A stretch of DNA of 64,000 nt from an uncultured Pelagibacteraceae bacterium (GTDB lineage: Bacteria; Pseudomonadota; Alphaproteobacteria; Pelagibacterales; Pelagibacteraceae): NCBI GenBank assembly GCA_902615445.1, contig CACMOQ010000006.1, positions 32,284 through 96,283 of the forward strand. Reading direction: 5' to 3'. The position numbers and the translations under genes were made by a program. Of the stretch, positions 1 to 9,127 are shown in pieces; the first letter of the stretch is position 1, and each line of letters begins with the position of its first letter. The notes under the pieces were generated by a model. It did no database searches. It worked only from the letters and a program-made list of their open reading frames with translations, and was not told the origin of the DNA.

Positions 1-1094
1 TAGGAATAAGCCGTCTAGAGGTTGAAAATAGTTTTATCAACTACTTTAATAAAAAAACTGAAATATATAAAGGCATGAAGTTGATAGATGAAAAACTAGG
101 TGGAACTACACCATTAGAAGTAATTTTAAAATTTCCAAAGCAAGAGGACGTAAAAAATGAGGAAGATGATGAGTTTGAGGATTGGGAGGACGATAATGAA
201 AACGATAAAGAGAAATATTGGTTTACTAAAGACAAAATAGATAAAATAGCCTCGGTGCACAATTATCTAGATAGTCTTCCACAGATAGGTAAGGTTTTAT
301 CTTTTTCCTCAATAATTGATGTTGCAACAATGCTCAACAACAATAAACCACTAGGAAGTTTAGAATTGGGCGTACTGTATTCTAAGATACCTGATAATAT
401 AAAAACAGAAATTGTTGATCCGTACATCTCTATAAATGATAATGAAGCTCGAATTAGTCTAAGAATAATTGACTCACAAGAAAATTTGCGAAGAAATGAT
501 TTATTAAAAAAGATTAACTACGACCTCAAAAATAAAATTGGATTAAAGGAAAACGAATACAAGCTTGCAGGTGTTTTAATTTTATTCAACAATTTACTTC
601 AGAGTCTCTTTAAGTCCCAAATATTGACTTTAGGTTTAGTCATGATTGGTATATTTGCAATGTTTTTAATTCTTTTTAGAAATATTAAATTATCTTTAAT
701 TGGAGTTGTACCAAATTTTATAGCTGCATTTTTTATATTAGGTATAATTGGTCTGTTAGGAATCCCGTTAGATATGATGACAATTACCATAGCCGCAATT
801 ACTATTGGTATTGCTGTAGATAATAGTATCCATTACATTTATAGATTTAAGGAGGAATTTAATATTTTAAGGGATTACAAATCGACTATCAAAACTTGTC
901 ATGCTACAGTAGGTAAAGCTATTTTGAATACTTCAGTGACAATAGTTTTTGGTTTCTCAATATTGGTTTTATCTAAGTTTATTCCAACAATTTACTTTGG
1001 TATCTTTACAGGTCTTGCTATGTTGTTGGCGATGGTATCAGTTTTGACCTTATTGCCATCTTTAATACTTTTTATAAAACCTTTTGGAAAATAA
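1..1094 (+). CDS. RND/MMPL-family exporter, C-terminal part (5' end outside window)
   Basis: The reading frame is open from base 3, so the gene starts before the window; the first internal ATG (base 75) is not a credible start because conserved-looking sequence precedes it. The visible part begins in a periplasmic porter-like domain with a very acidic stretch, then has about five hydrophobic segments in the last 160 residues. The segment with 'GIPLDMMTITIAAITIGIAVDN' character, followed by an Arg-rich turn and 'HATVGKAILNTS', is typical of the transmembrane half of predicted RND-superfamily (MMPL) exporters. It is an inner-membrane, proton-driven type of protein; the substrate is unknown. cvpA follows after 6 bases. 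Confidence 0.8.
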   Translation, partial: GISRLEVENSFINYFNKKTEIYKGMKLIDEKLGGTTPLEVILKFPKQEDVKNEEDDEFEDWEDDNENDKEKYWFTKDKIDKIASVHNYLDSLPQIGKVLSFSSIIDVATMLNNNKPLGSLELGVLYSKIPDNIKTEIVDPYISINDNEARISLRIIDSQENLRRNDLLKKINYDLKNKIGLKENEYKLAGVLILFNNLLQSLFKSQILTLGLVMIGIFAMFLILFRNIKLSLIGVVPNFIAAFFILGIIGLLGIPLDMMTITIAAITIGIAVDNSIHYIYRFKEEFNILRDYKSTIKTCHATVGKAILNTSVTIVFGFSILVLSKFIPTIYFGIFTGLAMLLAMVSVLTLLPSLILFIKPFGK

Positions 1095-1100
1095 TTATTT

Positions 1101-1646
1101 ATGATTGAAATTTTAAGGGAATTTTACAATTCCATATCAATTATAGATTTAATTTACTTAATTTTAACAATTTTGTCACTAGTCAAATGTTATAGAATGG
1201 GATTTGTGCTTAGTATTTTGGCAATGAGCAAATGGTTATTTGCATATATCATGACACTAATCATTTTTCCAAAGGCAAAACCTTACGTAAAAGATATAAT
1301 TGATAGTGAATATATTTTAGATATTGTTTTGGGCATTCTGATTTTTGTAATTATAATATTTCTTGTATTGCTTATTAGTAAAGGGATAAGTAAAGCAATT
1401 AAGTATACAGGACTTGGAACATTGGACTCTATATTTGGATTCTTTTTTGGATTTGTAAGATCATATATAATAGCTATTTGCCTATTTTCAGCTATACACA
1501 TAGTCTATAACTATGATAAATGGCCGACTAATTTAAATAAATCATACATCTTTCCATATTTAGAAAAAGGTAGTAATTATTTATTAAAAGAATTTCCTAA
1601 TGAAAAAAGTTATCAAGACTCAAAAGAAAAAATTGAAGAGCTTTAA
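1101..1646 (+). CDS. cvpA: CvpA family inner-membrane protein
   Basis: A 181-residue protein with about four hydrophobic segments (roughly residues 14-30, 38-56, 72-95 and 108-130) and a short polar C-terminus, the usual size and layout of CvpA (colicin V production) proteins. It lies directly in front of purF, the classic cvpA-purF arrangement of Proteobacteria, which supports the call more strongly than the sequence alone. Its molecular role is not well defined in any organism. Its 3' end overlaps the annotated purF start by 47 bases, so the two are probably translationally coupled. Confidence 0.75.
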   Translation: MIEILREFYNSISIIDLIYLILTILSLVKCYRMGFVLSILAMSKWLFAYIMTLIIFPKAKPYVKDIIDSEYILDIVLGILIFVIIIFLVLLISKGISKAIKYTGLGTLDSIFGFFFGFVRSYIIAICLFSAIHIVYNYDKWPTNLNKSYIFPYLEKGSNYLLKEFPNEKSYQDSKEKIEEL

Positions 1647-3081
1647 CTCAAAATTTAAAGAGGAATGTGGTGTATTTGGTATAAGCAATGCTAAAGATGC
1701 TTCAGCTTTGACTGCGCTTGGTCTTCACGCTCTACAGCATCGTGGACAAGAGGGATGTGGTATAGTTACTTTTGATGGCGAAAAATATTTTTCAGAAAAA
1801 AGATTTGGTTTAGTTGGTGATAATTTTAATAAAGAAAAAGTACTAAATAATCTTAAGGGTGATTATGCTATTGGTCATAATCGATATAGTACAACTGGTA
1901 ATAATACTCTAAGAAATATTCAACCCTTTTTCGCTGATACAAATGCTGGTGGTATCGGGGTTGCCCACAATGGAAATTTAACGAATTCAATTTATCTAAG
2001 AAATAAACTAGTTGAAGATGGCGCAATATTTTATACTACCTCAGATACTGAGACTATTGTTCAATTAATAGCTAAATCAAAAAGATCTAAAACAATTGAT
2101 AAGGTTGTAGATGCAATATTTCAAATACAAGGTGGATATGCTTTAGTCATGTTAACTCAAACTTCTTTAATTGGAGTTAGAGATCCTTATGGAATTAGGC
2201 CACTAGTAATAGGCAAATTAGGAAGTAGCTATGTGTTAGCATCAGAGACCTGTGCTTTAGATATTATTGGAGCAAAATTTATAAGAGAAGTAGAAAATGG
2301 TGAAATTGTTTTAATAGAAAATAATCAACTATCAAGTATCAAACCTTTTCCCCCAAAAAAAATTAGACCATGTGTGTTTGAATATATTTATTTTGCAAGA
2401 CCGGACAGTCTTATAAATAACAAAACCGCTTATGAACATAGAAAAAATTTAGGAAAAGAACTTGCTGAAGAAAATGATATTGATGCAGATATCGTTGTGC
2501 CCGTTCCGGACTCTGGAAATGCAGCAGCTTTAGGATTTTCCCAAAAATTAAAGATTAATTTTGAACATGGATTAATAAGAAATCATTATGTGGGCAGAAC
2601 TTTTATTGAGCCAAGTCAGAAAATTAGAAGCTTAGGTGTTAAACTAAAGTTAAACGCTAATGAAACAACAATTAAAAATAAAAAAATAATTCTAGTAGAT
2701 GACTCTTTAGTTAGAGGAACAACATCTCTTAAGATTGTTAAAATGCTTTATGATGCTGGCGCAAAAGAAGTCCATGTGAGAATAGCTTGTCCAGAAATTA
2801 AATACCCAGATTTTTATGGAGTTGACACACCAACTAAAAAAGAATTGTTAGCTGCAAATAAATCAAATGATGAGATTTGCAAATATATTGGGGCTAGGTC
2901 TTTAAAGTTCTTATCTATAAATGGTTTATACAGAGCTATTGGCTTTGACAAGAGAAATGAAACTTATCCTCAATTAACTGATCATTACTTTACAGGTGAC
3001 TACCCAATTAAACCTGTTGATGAACTTGGTGATAGCAAGATTACTCAATTATCTTTACTAAGCACGGTATCAAACAACTAG
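1600..3081 (+). CDS. purF: Amidophosphoribosyltransferase
   Basis: First committed step of purine synthesis: PRPP plus glutamine gives phosphoribosylamine. The N-terminal glutamine amidotransferase domain starts at 'EECGVFG', whose Cys (residue 23) becomes the N-terminal nucleophile after the propeptide is removed; 'GHNRYSTTG' and 'GVAHNGNL' follow. The C-terminal phosphoribosyltransferase domain carries the PRPP loop 'IILVDDSLVRGTTS' (about residues 364-377). The length of 493 is normal. The ATG at 1600 lies inside cvpA; a TTG at 1633 would give a shorter propeptide and is a possible alternative start. Confidence 0.96.
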   Translation: MKKVIKTQKKKLKSFNSKFKEECGVFGISNAKDASALTALGLHALQHRGQEGCGIVTFDGEKYFSEKRFGLVGDNFNKEKVLNNLKGDYAIGHNRYSTTGNNTLRNIQPFFADTNAGGIGVAHNGNLTNSIYLRNKLVEDGAIFYTTSDTETIVQLIAKSKRSKTIDKVVDAIFQIQGGYALVMLTQTSLIGVRDPYGIRPLVIGKLGSSYVLASETCALDIIGAKFIREVENGEIVLIENNQLSSIKPFPPKKIRPCVFEYIYFARPDSLINNKTAYEHRKNLGKELAEENDIDADIVVPVPDSGNAAALGFSQKLKINFEHGLIRNHYVGRTFIEPSQKIRSLGVKLKLNANETTIKNKKIILVDDSLVRGTTSLKIVKMLYDAGAKEVHVRIACPEIKYPDFYGVDTPTKKELLAANKSNDEICKYIGARSLKFLSINGLYRAIGFDKRNETYPQLTDHYFTGDYPIKPVDELGDSKITQLSLLSTVSNN

Positions 3082-3084
3082 ATT

Positions 3085-3642
3085 ATGAAAAAAGTTAGTT
3101 TTACAGAGATGAAAAAGGGAACTAAGGAGGATTACCTTTTTTTAGATAAATACGAAAAGGATTTTGCAAATAAGACAGCCGAAAGAATATTAAAATTTAT
3201 GTCTAATCTCACTGAAACTTTAGAGGGTTATCAAATTTCCAGATTAGAACATTCTCTTCAAAGTGCGACTAGAGCTTATAAAAATAAAGAAAGTGAAGAG
3301 ATGGTAGTTGCTGCTTTATTACATGATATTGGAGACGAATTAGCACCAATGAATCACTCCGAGTACGCTGCTGCAATTTTAAAACCTTATGTCTCAGAAA
3401 AAACTCATTGGATAATAGAAAAACATGGGGAATTTCAAATGTACTATTATGCTCACCACTTAGGAGGTAATAGAAATAAGAGAGACGAATATAAAGATCA
3501 TAAATATTACCAAGCCACTATTGATTTTTGTGAAAAATACGATCAAAGTTCCTTTGACCCAAACTATAAATCACTTCCTTTAGAATTTTTTAGGCCAATG
3601 GTAAAAAAAATTTTTTCTAGAAAGCCATATTCTTTACTTTAA
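3085..3642 (+). CDS. HD-domain protein with PhnZ/MIOX-like diiron ligand set
   Basis: A 185-residue HD-superfamily protein. The region 'ISRLEHSLQSA' (His56), 'AALLHDIGD' (His80-Asp81), His91, His114 ('IEKHGEF') and Asp153 ('CEKYDQ') gives six candidate metal ligands in the order and approximate spacing found in the oxygen-using HD proteins PhnZ and myo-inositol oxygenase, rather than the four-ligand set of plain phosphohydrolases. The first His to HD distance (24 residues) matches my recollection of PhnZ. The substrate-contact Tyr/Glu pair I associate with PhnZ just before His56 is not obviously kept, so phosphonate oxidation is not claimed. It is three bases from purF and in front of gshA, so probably one transcript. 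Confidence 0.6.
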   Translation: MKKVSFTEMKKGTKEDYLFLDKYEKDFANKTAERILKFMSNLTETLEGYQISRLEHSLQSATRAYKNKESEEMVVAALLHDIGDELAPMNHSEYAAAILKPYVSEKTHWIIEKHGEFQMYYYAHHLGGNRNKRDEYKDHKYYQATIDFCEKYDQSSFDPNYKSLPLEFFRPMVKKIFSRKPYSLL

Positions 3643-3674
3643 ATCTATTCATAAAGTATTATTAAGAGATACTA

Positions 3675-4970
3675 ATGATTACCTCGAAAGAAAAAATAAT
3701 CGAATATTTCAAATCTGGAATAAAAGACTCTAAAAATTTCAAAATTGGAATCGAGCATGAAAAATTTTTATTCAATAAAAATAATAATAAAAGAATTAAC
3801 TATACGAAAATTAAAGAAATGTTTAACGCCTTAGTGGAATTTGGCTGGAAACCAATTTCTGAAAAAGGCAATATAATTGGTTTAAATAAAAAAGGTAAAA
3901 ATATTACACTTGAACCCGGAAATCAAATTGAATTATCTGGAGACAAATTAAATAATATACATGAAGCGTGTGCAGAATCTCAGGACTATCTGTTTGAATT
4001 AAGACAAGTAACAAAAAAACTAAACATAAATATTGTGAGTGCTGGTTTTGATCCAATTTCGAGGCTAAATGAGATTCCAAATAATCCAAAGGAACGTTAT
4101 AAATTAATGACTAAGAGTATGCCAGAAGGTGGAGAATTAAGCCTAGATATGATGTATAGAACTTGTGGGACACAAATTAATATTGATTATGACTCTGAAA
4201 ATGATTTCATTAAAAAATTTAAGATTGTTAATTCAATCGTTCCCATCACTATTGCTTTGTTTGCTAACTCTTCAATTGTAGAGCAAAAGAAAAGTAATTA
4301 TTTATCATATAGGTCTAGGGTTTGGCAAAACACTGCTAGAGGTGGTCTACCAAAAATTTTCTTTGAAGAATTAGATTTTGAGAAATATGCTGATTTTGTA
4401 ATAAACTTTCCAATTTTATTTATTAATGATAATGAAAAATATGTATCAGGCAAAAAGTATATCTTTAAAGATTTTATGAATGGTAAAATTAATGAAATCA
4501 AAAATAGAATGCCAGATGAAAATGATTTATCTATACATTTAAGTACGATCTTCACAGAAAATAGATTAAAGAAATATATTGAAATGAGATCTATGGATAC
4601 ATGTGGTTGGGATTGTTTATGTGCCGGTCCAGCATTTAATGTTGGAATATTATATGGTAATATTAATGAAACTTTTGAAGTTGTTTCTAAGTGGGAGAAA
4701 AATAAAATAATCAATGCGTATCTAGAAGTACCAAAAAAGGGTTTTAATACACAATTAATGGGTAAAGATCTTCTCTACTGGGCATCAAACTTATTGAGTA
4801 TATCAAGAAAGGGATTGGAAAAAAGAGACAAACTCAATAAAAGCAAAAAAAATGAGGCTATTTTCTTAAATCATTTACAAACAATTATTGATAATAAAAT
4901 AACAAACGCAGATCATATGATTAATAAATTTTCTAAAAATGAAGATTTAAGCGAATTATATGATAAGTAA
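3675..4970 (+). CDS. gshA: Glutamate-cysteine ligase
   Basis: Makes gamma-glutamylcysteine from glutamate, cysteine and ATP, the first step of glutathione synthesis. The 431-residue protein belongs to the plant/alphaproteobacterial GCS2-like class: 'GIEHEKFLF' near residue 25 (acidic metal/ATP site), 'LEPGNQIELSG' near 82, 'MYRTCGTQINIDY' near 163 and 'YIEMRSMD' near 302 are family hallmarks. It is distinct from the enterobacterial GshA class. Its end overlaps the start of gshB by 11 bases, which strongly supports a two-step pathway operon. Confidence 0.9.
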   Translation: MITSKEKIIEYFKSGIKDSKNFKIGIEHEKFLFNKNNNKRINYTKIKEMFNALVEFGWKPISEKGNIIGLNKKGKNITLEPGNQIELSGDKLNNIHEACAESQDYLFELRQVTKKLNINIVSAGFDPISRLNEIPNNPKERYKLMTKSMPEGGELSLDMMYRTCGTQINIDYDSENDFIKKFKIVNSIVPITIALFANSSIVEQKKSNYLSYRSRVWQNTARGGLPKIFFEELDFEKYADFVINFPILFINDNEKYVSGKKYIFKDFMNGKINEIKNRMPDENDLSIHLSTIFTENRLKKYIEMRSMDTCGWDCLCAGPAFNVGILYGNINETFEVVSKWEKNKIINAYLEVPKKGFNTQLMGKDLLYWASNLLSISRKGLEKRDKLNKSKKNEAIFLNHLQTIIDNKITNADHMINKFSKNEDLSELYDK

Positions 4971-5886
4971 AATTATAGCTATTCAAGGAGATCATTTTTC
5001 TAAAATTAATCCTGATACAGACACCACCATTTTTTTAGCTCATGAAATTCAGAGTAAAAATTATAAAATCTTTTATTATGAACCTGAAAATTTATCGGTC
5101 ATAAATTCAAAGGTTATAGCAGAGGGTTTTTTTGTCAAATTTAATTATCGTAAAAAAAAATTTTTCAAAATATTAAAAAAATGTAAATTAAATCTCGTAA
5201 ATTGTAAATTTATTTTAATTAGACAAGACCCTCCATTTAATCTCAAGTATATTTCAACAACTTATATTCTTGAAACTATTAAAGATAAGGTAAAAATTAT
5301 AAATGATCCTAGCTCTATAAGAAAAATTTCTGAGAAACTTTATGCTATCAAATACTTAGAGTACATGCCCCCAACTATTTTTTCTCAAAATATTAATGAA
5401 ATCAAAAAATTTTTTAAAAAAAATAAGAAAGTGATTTTAAAACCAATTCATGGCTTTGGTGGAAATGACATTCATTTATTAAACAAATTGAGTGTTAAAT
5501 TTATAAAAAAATTTATTAAACAACACGAATACGTAATTTGTCAAAAATATTTACCAAAAATAAATAAAGGAGATAAAAGAGTTTTTTTAATAAATGGTAA
5601 AGTTATGGGCGCTATATCAAGAATTCCAAAAAAAGGATCATTCTTAAGTAATATGAGTAAAGGAGCAAAACCAATAAATACTCAGTTAACAAAGATTGAA
5701 AAAAAAATATCTAAATTAGTTGCCAAAAATTTAAGAAAAGAAAATATTTTTCTTGCCGGAATTGATTTTATTGATCAAAAGTTAAATGGAGATATTAACG
5801 TCACCTCACCTACTGGATTAAAAACATTTTATGATTTATCAAATATTAATTTAGCTAAAACTTTTTGGAAAGAACTTAAAGCTTGA
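4960..5886 (+). CDS. gshB: Glutathione synthetase
   Basis: Joins glycine to gamma-glutamylcysteine using ATP. An N-terminal glutathione-synthetase domain ('IAIQGDHFSKINPDTDTT') precedes an ATP-grasp domain with 'VILKPIHGFGG' (about residues 161-171), 'CQKYLPKINKGDKRVFLING' and 'FLAGIDFIDQKLNGDINVTSPTG' near the end. The length of 308 is normal for bacterial GshB. It overlaps gshA upstream, and its stop overlaps the TTG start of the following permease. Many lysines and AT-rich codons reflect base composition rather than transfer. Confidence 0.92.
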   Translation: MISKIIAIQGDHFSKINPDTDTTIFLAHEIQSKNYKIFYYEPENLSVINSKVIAEGFFVKFNYRKKKFFKILKKCKLNLVNCKFILIRQDPPFNLKYISTTYILETIKDKVKIINDPSSIRKISEKLYAIKYLEYMPPTIFSQNINEIKKFFKKNKKVILKPIHGFGGNDIHLLNKLSVKFIKKFIKQHEYVICQKYLPKINKGDKRVFLINGKVMGAISRIPKKGSFLSNMSKGAKPINTQLTKIEKKISKLVAKNLRKENIFLAGIDFIDQKLNGDINVTSPTGLKTFYDLSNINLAKTFWKELKA

Positions 5887-6743
5887 AAAATTTGACTGAT
5901 CAACAGAAAGGTTCTTTACTCGCATTTGTTGCAGTAATATTTATTACTCCTGATTCATTATTTATTAGACTATCCAGTATAGATACTTGGGGACTTGTTT
6001 TTTACAGAGGAATTATACCTTTCTTTGCAGTTTTTTTTGGAATGTTTTTAATTTACAGATTAAATTTTTTTAAAATTCTTATGACGAGTGGTATACATGG
6101 CATAATCTATGTCATCACTTTTAGTATAACAAATATTACTTTCGTTGTATCAATTCAAAATACAAACGTAGCAAATACTCTAGTAATGATTGCTACTGCG
6201 CCTATGTTATCAGCTATTTTAGGTGCAATTTTTCTAAAAGAACCTCCAGATAAAAAAACGCTCATATCAATTATCATTACTTTTCTGTCAGTAATTTATA
6301 TTTTTTTTGACTCTCTTAAAGTGGGAAATTTTTATGGAGATATTTTAGGTTTCATTACTGCTATCGGATTAGCAGTAGGTGCGGTGACTATACGCTCAGC
6401 AAAATCAAAAAATTTAGTGCCAGCAGCAGTTGTTGGAAAAATGCTTGTGGCAACCTTTGCTTTATTATTTGTTGAAAATTTTGCACTTATAAATCAAGAT
6501 CTAATCATCGTACCTTTAATGTGCATTCTATGTGTGGCTATACCATTTGTCCTAGTAACTATAGCGCCAAGATTTATACCTGCTGCCGAAGTTAATTTGT
6601 TTTTTTTATTAGAAACTATAATAGGTCCAATGTGGGTTTGGCTGATAATTAAAGAACAACCAAGTGTTGAAACTTTGTTGGGTGGAGTTGTTATAATAAT
6701 TACTATAGCTATTCACTCATTTTTGAAGCTTAGAAATGCTTAA
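5883..6743 (+). CDS. DMT-superfamily (EamA) permease
   Basis: A 286-residue protein with about ten hydrophobic segments arranged as two five-helix repeats, as in EamA/RhaT-type drug/metabolite transporters. 'NTNVANTLVMIATAPMLSAI' near the end of the first repeat and 'PAAEVNLFFLLETIIGPMWV' in the second are characteristic of the family. The start is a TTG inside the gshB stop region (4-base overlap), so it is probably co-translated with gshB. The substrate is unknown; export of a thiol or amino-acid compound would fit the neighbourhood but is only an inference. Confidence 0.82.
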   Translation: MKNLTDQQKGSLLAFVAVIFITPDSLFIRLSSIDTWGLVFYRGIIPFFAVFFGMFLIYRLNFFKILMTSGIHGIIYVITFSITNITFVVSIQNTNVANTLVMIATAPMLSAILGAIFLKEPPDKKTLISIIITFLSVIYIFFDSLKVGNFYGDILGFITAIGLAVGAVTIRSAKSKNLVPAAVVGKMLVATFALLFVENFALINQDLIIVPLMCILCVAIPFVLVTIAPRFIPAAEVNLFFLLETIIGPMWVWLIIKEQPSVETLLGGVVIIITIAIHSFLKLRNA

Positions 6744-6800
6744 GCTTGTCACAATTAAGACTTGATTTAATAATACATCGCGAATAACTACACCAAATTT

Positions 6801-8144
6801 ATGAATAAGGTTTTAAAAAACTCGTGGGCATTATTTCTTGGAATGGGCTTTATAATGATGGCTTATGGTTTTCAAGGATCTCTTCTTGGAGTTAGAGCAG
6901 TTCAGGAAGAGTTCAGTTTAACTTCAACCGGCTTCATGATGTCAGGATACTTTGTGGGTTATTTTATGGGCGCTGCAACTATTCCAAGTATCATCTCAAA
7001 AGTAGGTCACATAAGAGTTTTTGCAGCTTTTGCATCTTTAGCTTCTTTAGTTATTCTTGTTCACTCGGTTCTTGTAAATCCATTCATATGGTTTTTGTTA
7101 AGAGTCTTAACAGGAATAAGTATGGTGTGTATTTATACAGTCGCAGAGAGCTGGTTAAATGATAGATCAAGTAATAAAAACAGAGGGAGTGTACTTTCAA
7201 TATATATGGTCATACTTTATGGATCGATTGGCATTGGTATGTTTTTGCTCAATTTCAATAGCCCTAAGAACTTTCAACCATTTATTCTGATTTCTGTAAT
7301 AACATCTGCTGCTTTATTACCAATATTGTTAACAAAACAAAAACCTCCTACTTTTAAAAAAATTAAAGCAATGTCTTTGAAAAATCTATATGATGCATCT
7401 CCTTTTGGAATAGTAAGTTCTTTTTTTTATGGAACAATTCAATCTGCTGTTTTCACTCTTTTAGCAGTATATGCAACTTCGATGAATTTTACTATATTAG
7501 AAATATCAATAGTTACATTTCTATTAGCAATTTCAGGTGCGATTGCACAATTTCCCATAGGAAAAATTTCAGATTTATACGACAGAAGAAAAGTTATTAT
7601 TATGTCTACGTTTGGTGCTGCTATATTTGCAATAATATCTATAATTGTTTCTAGGCAAATGTATTTACCAGGTGGACTAGCAACTAGTAAGACTTTGTTT
7701 TATATTTCTTTTATTATTTTTTCTTTTTGTAGTTTGCCAATGTTCTCATTAATTTTGGCACATACAAATGATTATATTTCAAAAGATAAATTTGTAGCTG
7801 CCGGAGCTGGTCTACAGTTTGTTTTTGGTTTGGGTGCAATAAGTGGCCCTTTCTTATGTTCTATATTTATGGATATAGTTGGTCCAAATGGTTTTTTTAT
7901 TTTTTTATTTTTCTTTCACACGGTAATTGGAGTATTTGGAGTTTATAGAATGAAAATGAGACCAACTGCAGAAAATCCAGACTCTCAGTTTGTCGCAATG
8001 CCTCAGACAATTACACCTGCTGGAATAGAGCTTAATCCAAACACAGAACACATTGAAGAGCCTTATTCCGATAAAGTTAAAGAAATATTGGAGAGAAAAG
8101 GTGTTGAGTATAAAAAAAGATATAAAAATAACGAAAAAAGTTAG
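6801..8144 (+). CDS. Major facilitator superfamily permease
   Basis: A 447-residue membrane protein with about twelve hydrophobic segments. The MFS loop is visible as 'GKISDLYDRRKVII' (about residues 253-266), between the sixth and eighth segments. The first half carries 'GYFVGYFMGA' and 'GISMVCIYTVAESWLNDRSS', resembling the YcaD-like group of MFS carriers. A polar tail of about 55 residues, rich in Pro, Glu and Lys, follows the last helix. A 57-base gap separates it from the previous permease. The substrate is unknown. Confidence 0.82.
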   Translation: MNKVLKNSWALFLGMGFIMMAYGFQGSLLGVRAVQEEFSLTSTGFMMSGYFVGYFMGAATIPSIISKVGHIRVFAAFASLASLVILVHSVLVNPFIWFLLRVLTGISMVCIYTVAESWLNDRSSNKNRGSVLSIYMVILYGSIGIGMFLLNFNSPKNFQPFILISVITSAALLPILLTKQKPPTFKKIKAMSLKNLYDASPFGIVSSFFYGTIQSAVFTLLAVYATSMNFTILEISIVTFLLAISGAIAQFPIGKISDLYDRRKVIIMSTFGAAIFAIISIIVSRQMYLPGGLATSKTLFYISFIIFSFCSLPMFSLILAHTNDYISKDKFVAAGAGLQFVFGLGAISGPFLCSIFMDIVGPNGFFIFLFFFHTVIGVFGVYRMKMRPTAENPDSQFVAMPQTITPAGIELNPNTEHIEEPYSDKVKEILERKGVEYKKRYKNNEKS

Positions 8145-8270
8145 ACAATAACTATTTTAGTCATTCAAATAACACTTTCAGGTTGTATCTAATGTAAACA
8201 AGTTTCACTGTTAAATCAAAATTTATATTGAAAAATATTTTATATTTAGTGAAATAAACTTTAAAAAAAA

Positions 8271-9059
8271 ATGCCTCGAAAAAAAATTAAAACAAAAAAA
8301 ACTCCCAAAAGTAATAGCCTTGGGAAAATTGCAAGTCTGACTACAAAATCAATTGGTAAAGCATTCGCAAATTATAAAAAAAATAAAGAACTTCAAAAAA
8401 TTAGGTTAATCAAGCTACAGAAATTAGAAGAAAAAAATGAAATTTTAAAAGAAAGAAAAGATCTTAAAAATTGGGAAGAAAAACTCAATAAAGAAAGCAA
8501 TAAAATTAAAATGAATGAGGAAGATTTTAAGATAAGAGAAAAAAAGATAAACTCATTAGAGGAAAAACAAAAAATAGAGGCGGAAAGATTGGTAAAAAAA
8601 GATGAGCACTTAATTCAAGTTGCTAAGCAATTAACAATTAGAGAAAAAGAATTGGATATTCGTCAAGAAGAACAAAATAGGAAAGATATAGATCTTAAAG
8701 CAAGAGAGGAAGAGCAAAGACAAAAGGAGCTTAAAGAGCAGAGAAAAAAAGCAAAAGAGTTAAAAATTTTAAAAATGGAAGAGGACAAAAAAAAAGAATT
8801 TGAATACATAAAAATAAAAGAATGGGAAGAAAAATTTGATAGAGAAAAGAAGTTAAAAGAACAAAGGGAAATTTTAAGAGATCAAAGATTAAGAGAAATT
8901 GAATTAGAGAAAATGAGAAAATTTGATGAATTAGAAAATCAAAAGAATTCGATTGATTACGGATTAAAAAATCGATCAATTAATACAGAAAAAATTAAGC
9001 AAAAAGAACTTACTAGAGCGTTAGATAATTTCGATATTGATAAAACGAAAAAAAACTAA
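8271..9059 (+). CDS. Highly charged coiled-coil protein, unknown function
   Basis: I do not recognise a family. The 262-residue product has a basic N-terminus (about 45 residues rich in Lys with Ser/Thr) followed by about 170 residues with almost no Pro or Gly and repeating Glu/Lys/Leu/Ile heptad-like patterns, expected to form one long helix or coiled coil, and a short polar tail. There is no signal peptide, membrane segment or cysteine. The ATG at 8271 follows an A-tract without a clear ribosome site. A 126-base gap precedes it, and the convergent amidinotransferase gene ends 68 bases beyond it. It could be structural or nucleic-acid binding through its basic head; this is a guess. Confidence 0.65.
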   Translation: MPRKKIKTKKTPKSNSLGKIASLTTKSIGKAFANYKKNKELQKIRLIKLQKLEEKNEILKERKDLKNWEEKLNKESNKIKMNEEDFKIREKKINSLEEKQKIEAERLVKKDEHLIQVAKQLTIREKELDIRQEEQNRKDIDLKAREEEQRQKELKEQRKKAKELKILKMEEDKKKEFEYIKIKEWEEKFDREKKLKEQREILRDQRLREIELEKMRKFDELENQKNSIDYGLKNRSINTEKIKQKELTRALDNFDIDKTKKN

Positions 9060-9127
9060 GTATATCAATGCTTAGAGCTTAAATTGGCCAAATTTATAAT
9101 AATTTAAATTGTCAAAAATTATCAAAG

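Noticed and set aside
75..1094. ATG at 75 as the true start of the RND gene
   Set aside because: The frame is open from base 3 with family-like sequence before the ATG, so the gene simply begins outside the window.
4298..4714. 138-residue minus-strand ORF inside gshA
   Set aside because: Lies wholly within a conserved gene on the opposite strand; its low-complexity Ile/Phe/Ser content is the complement of gshA codons.
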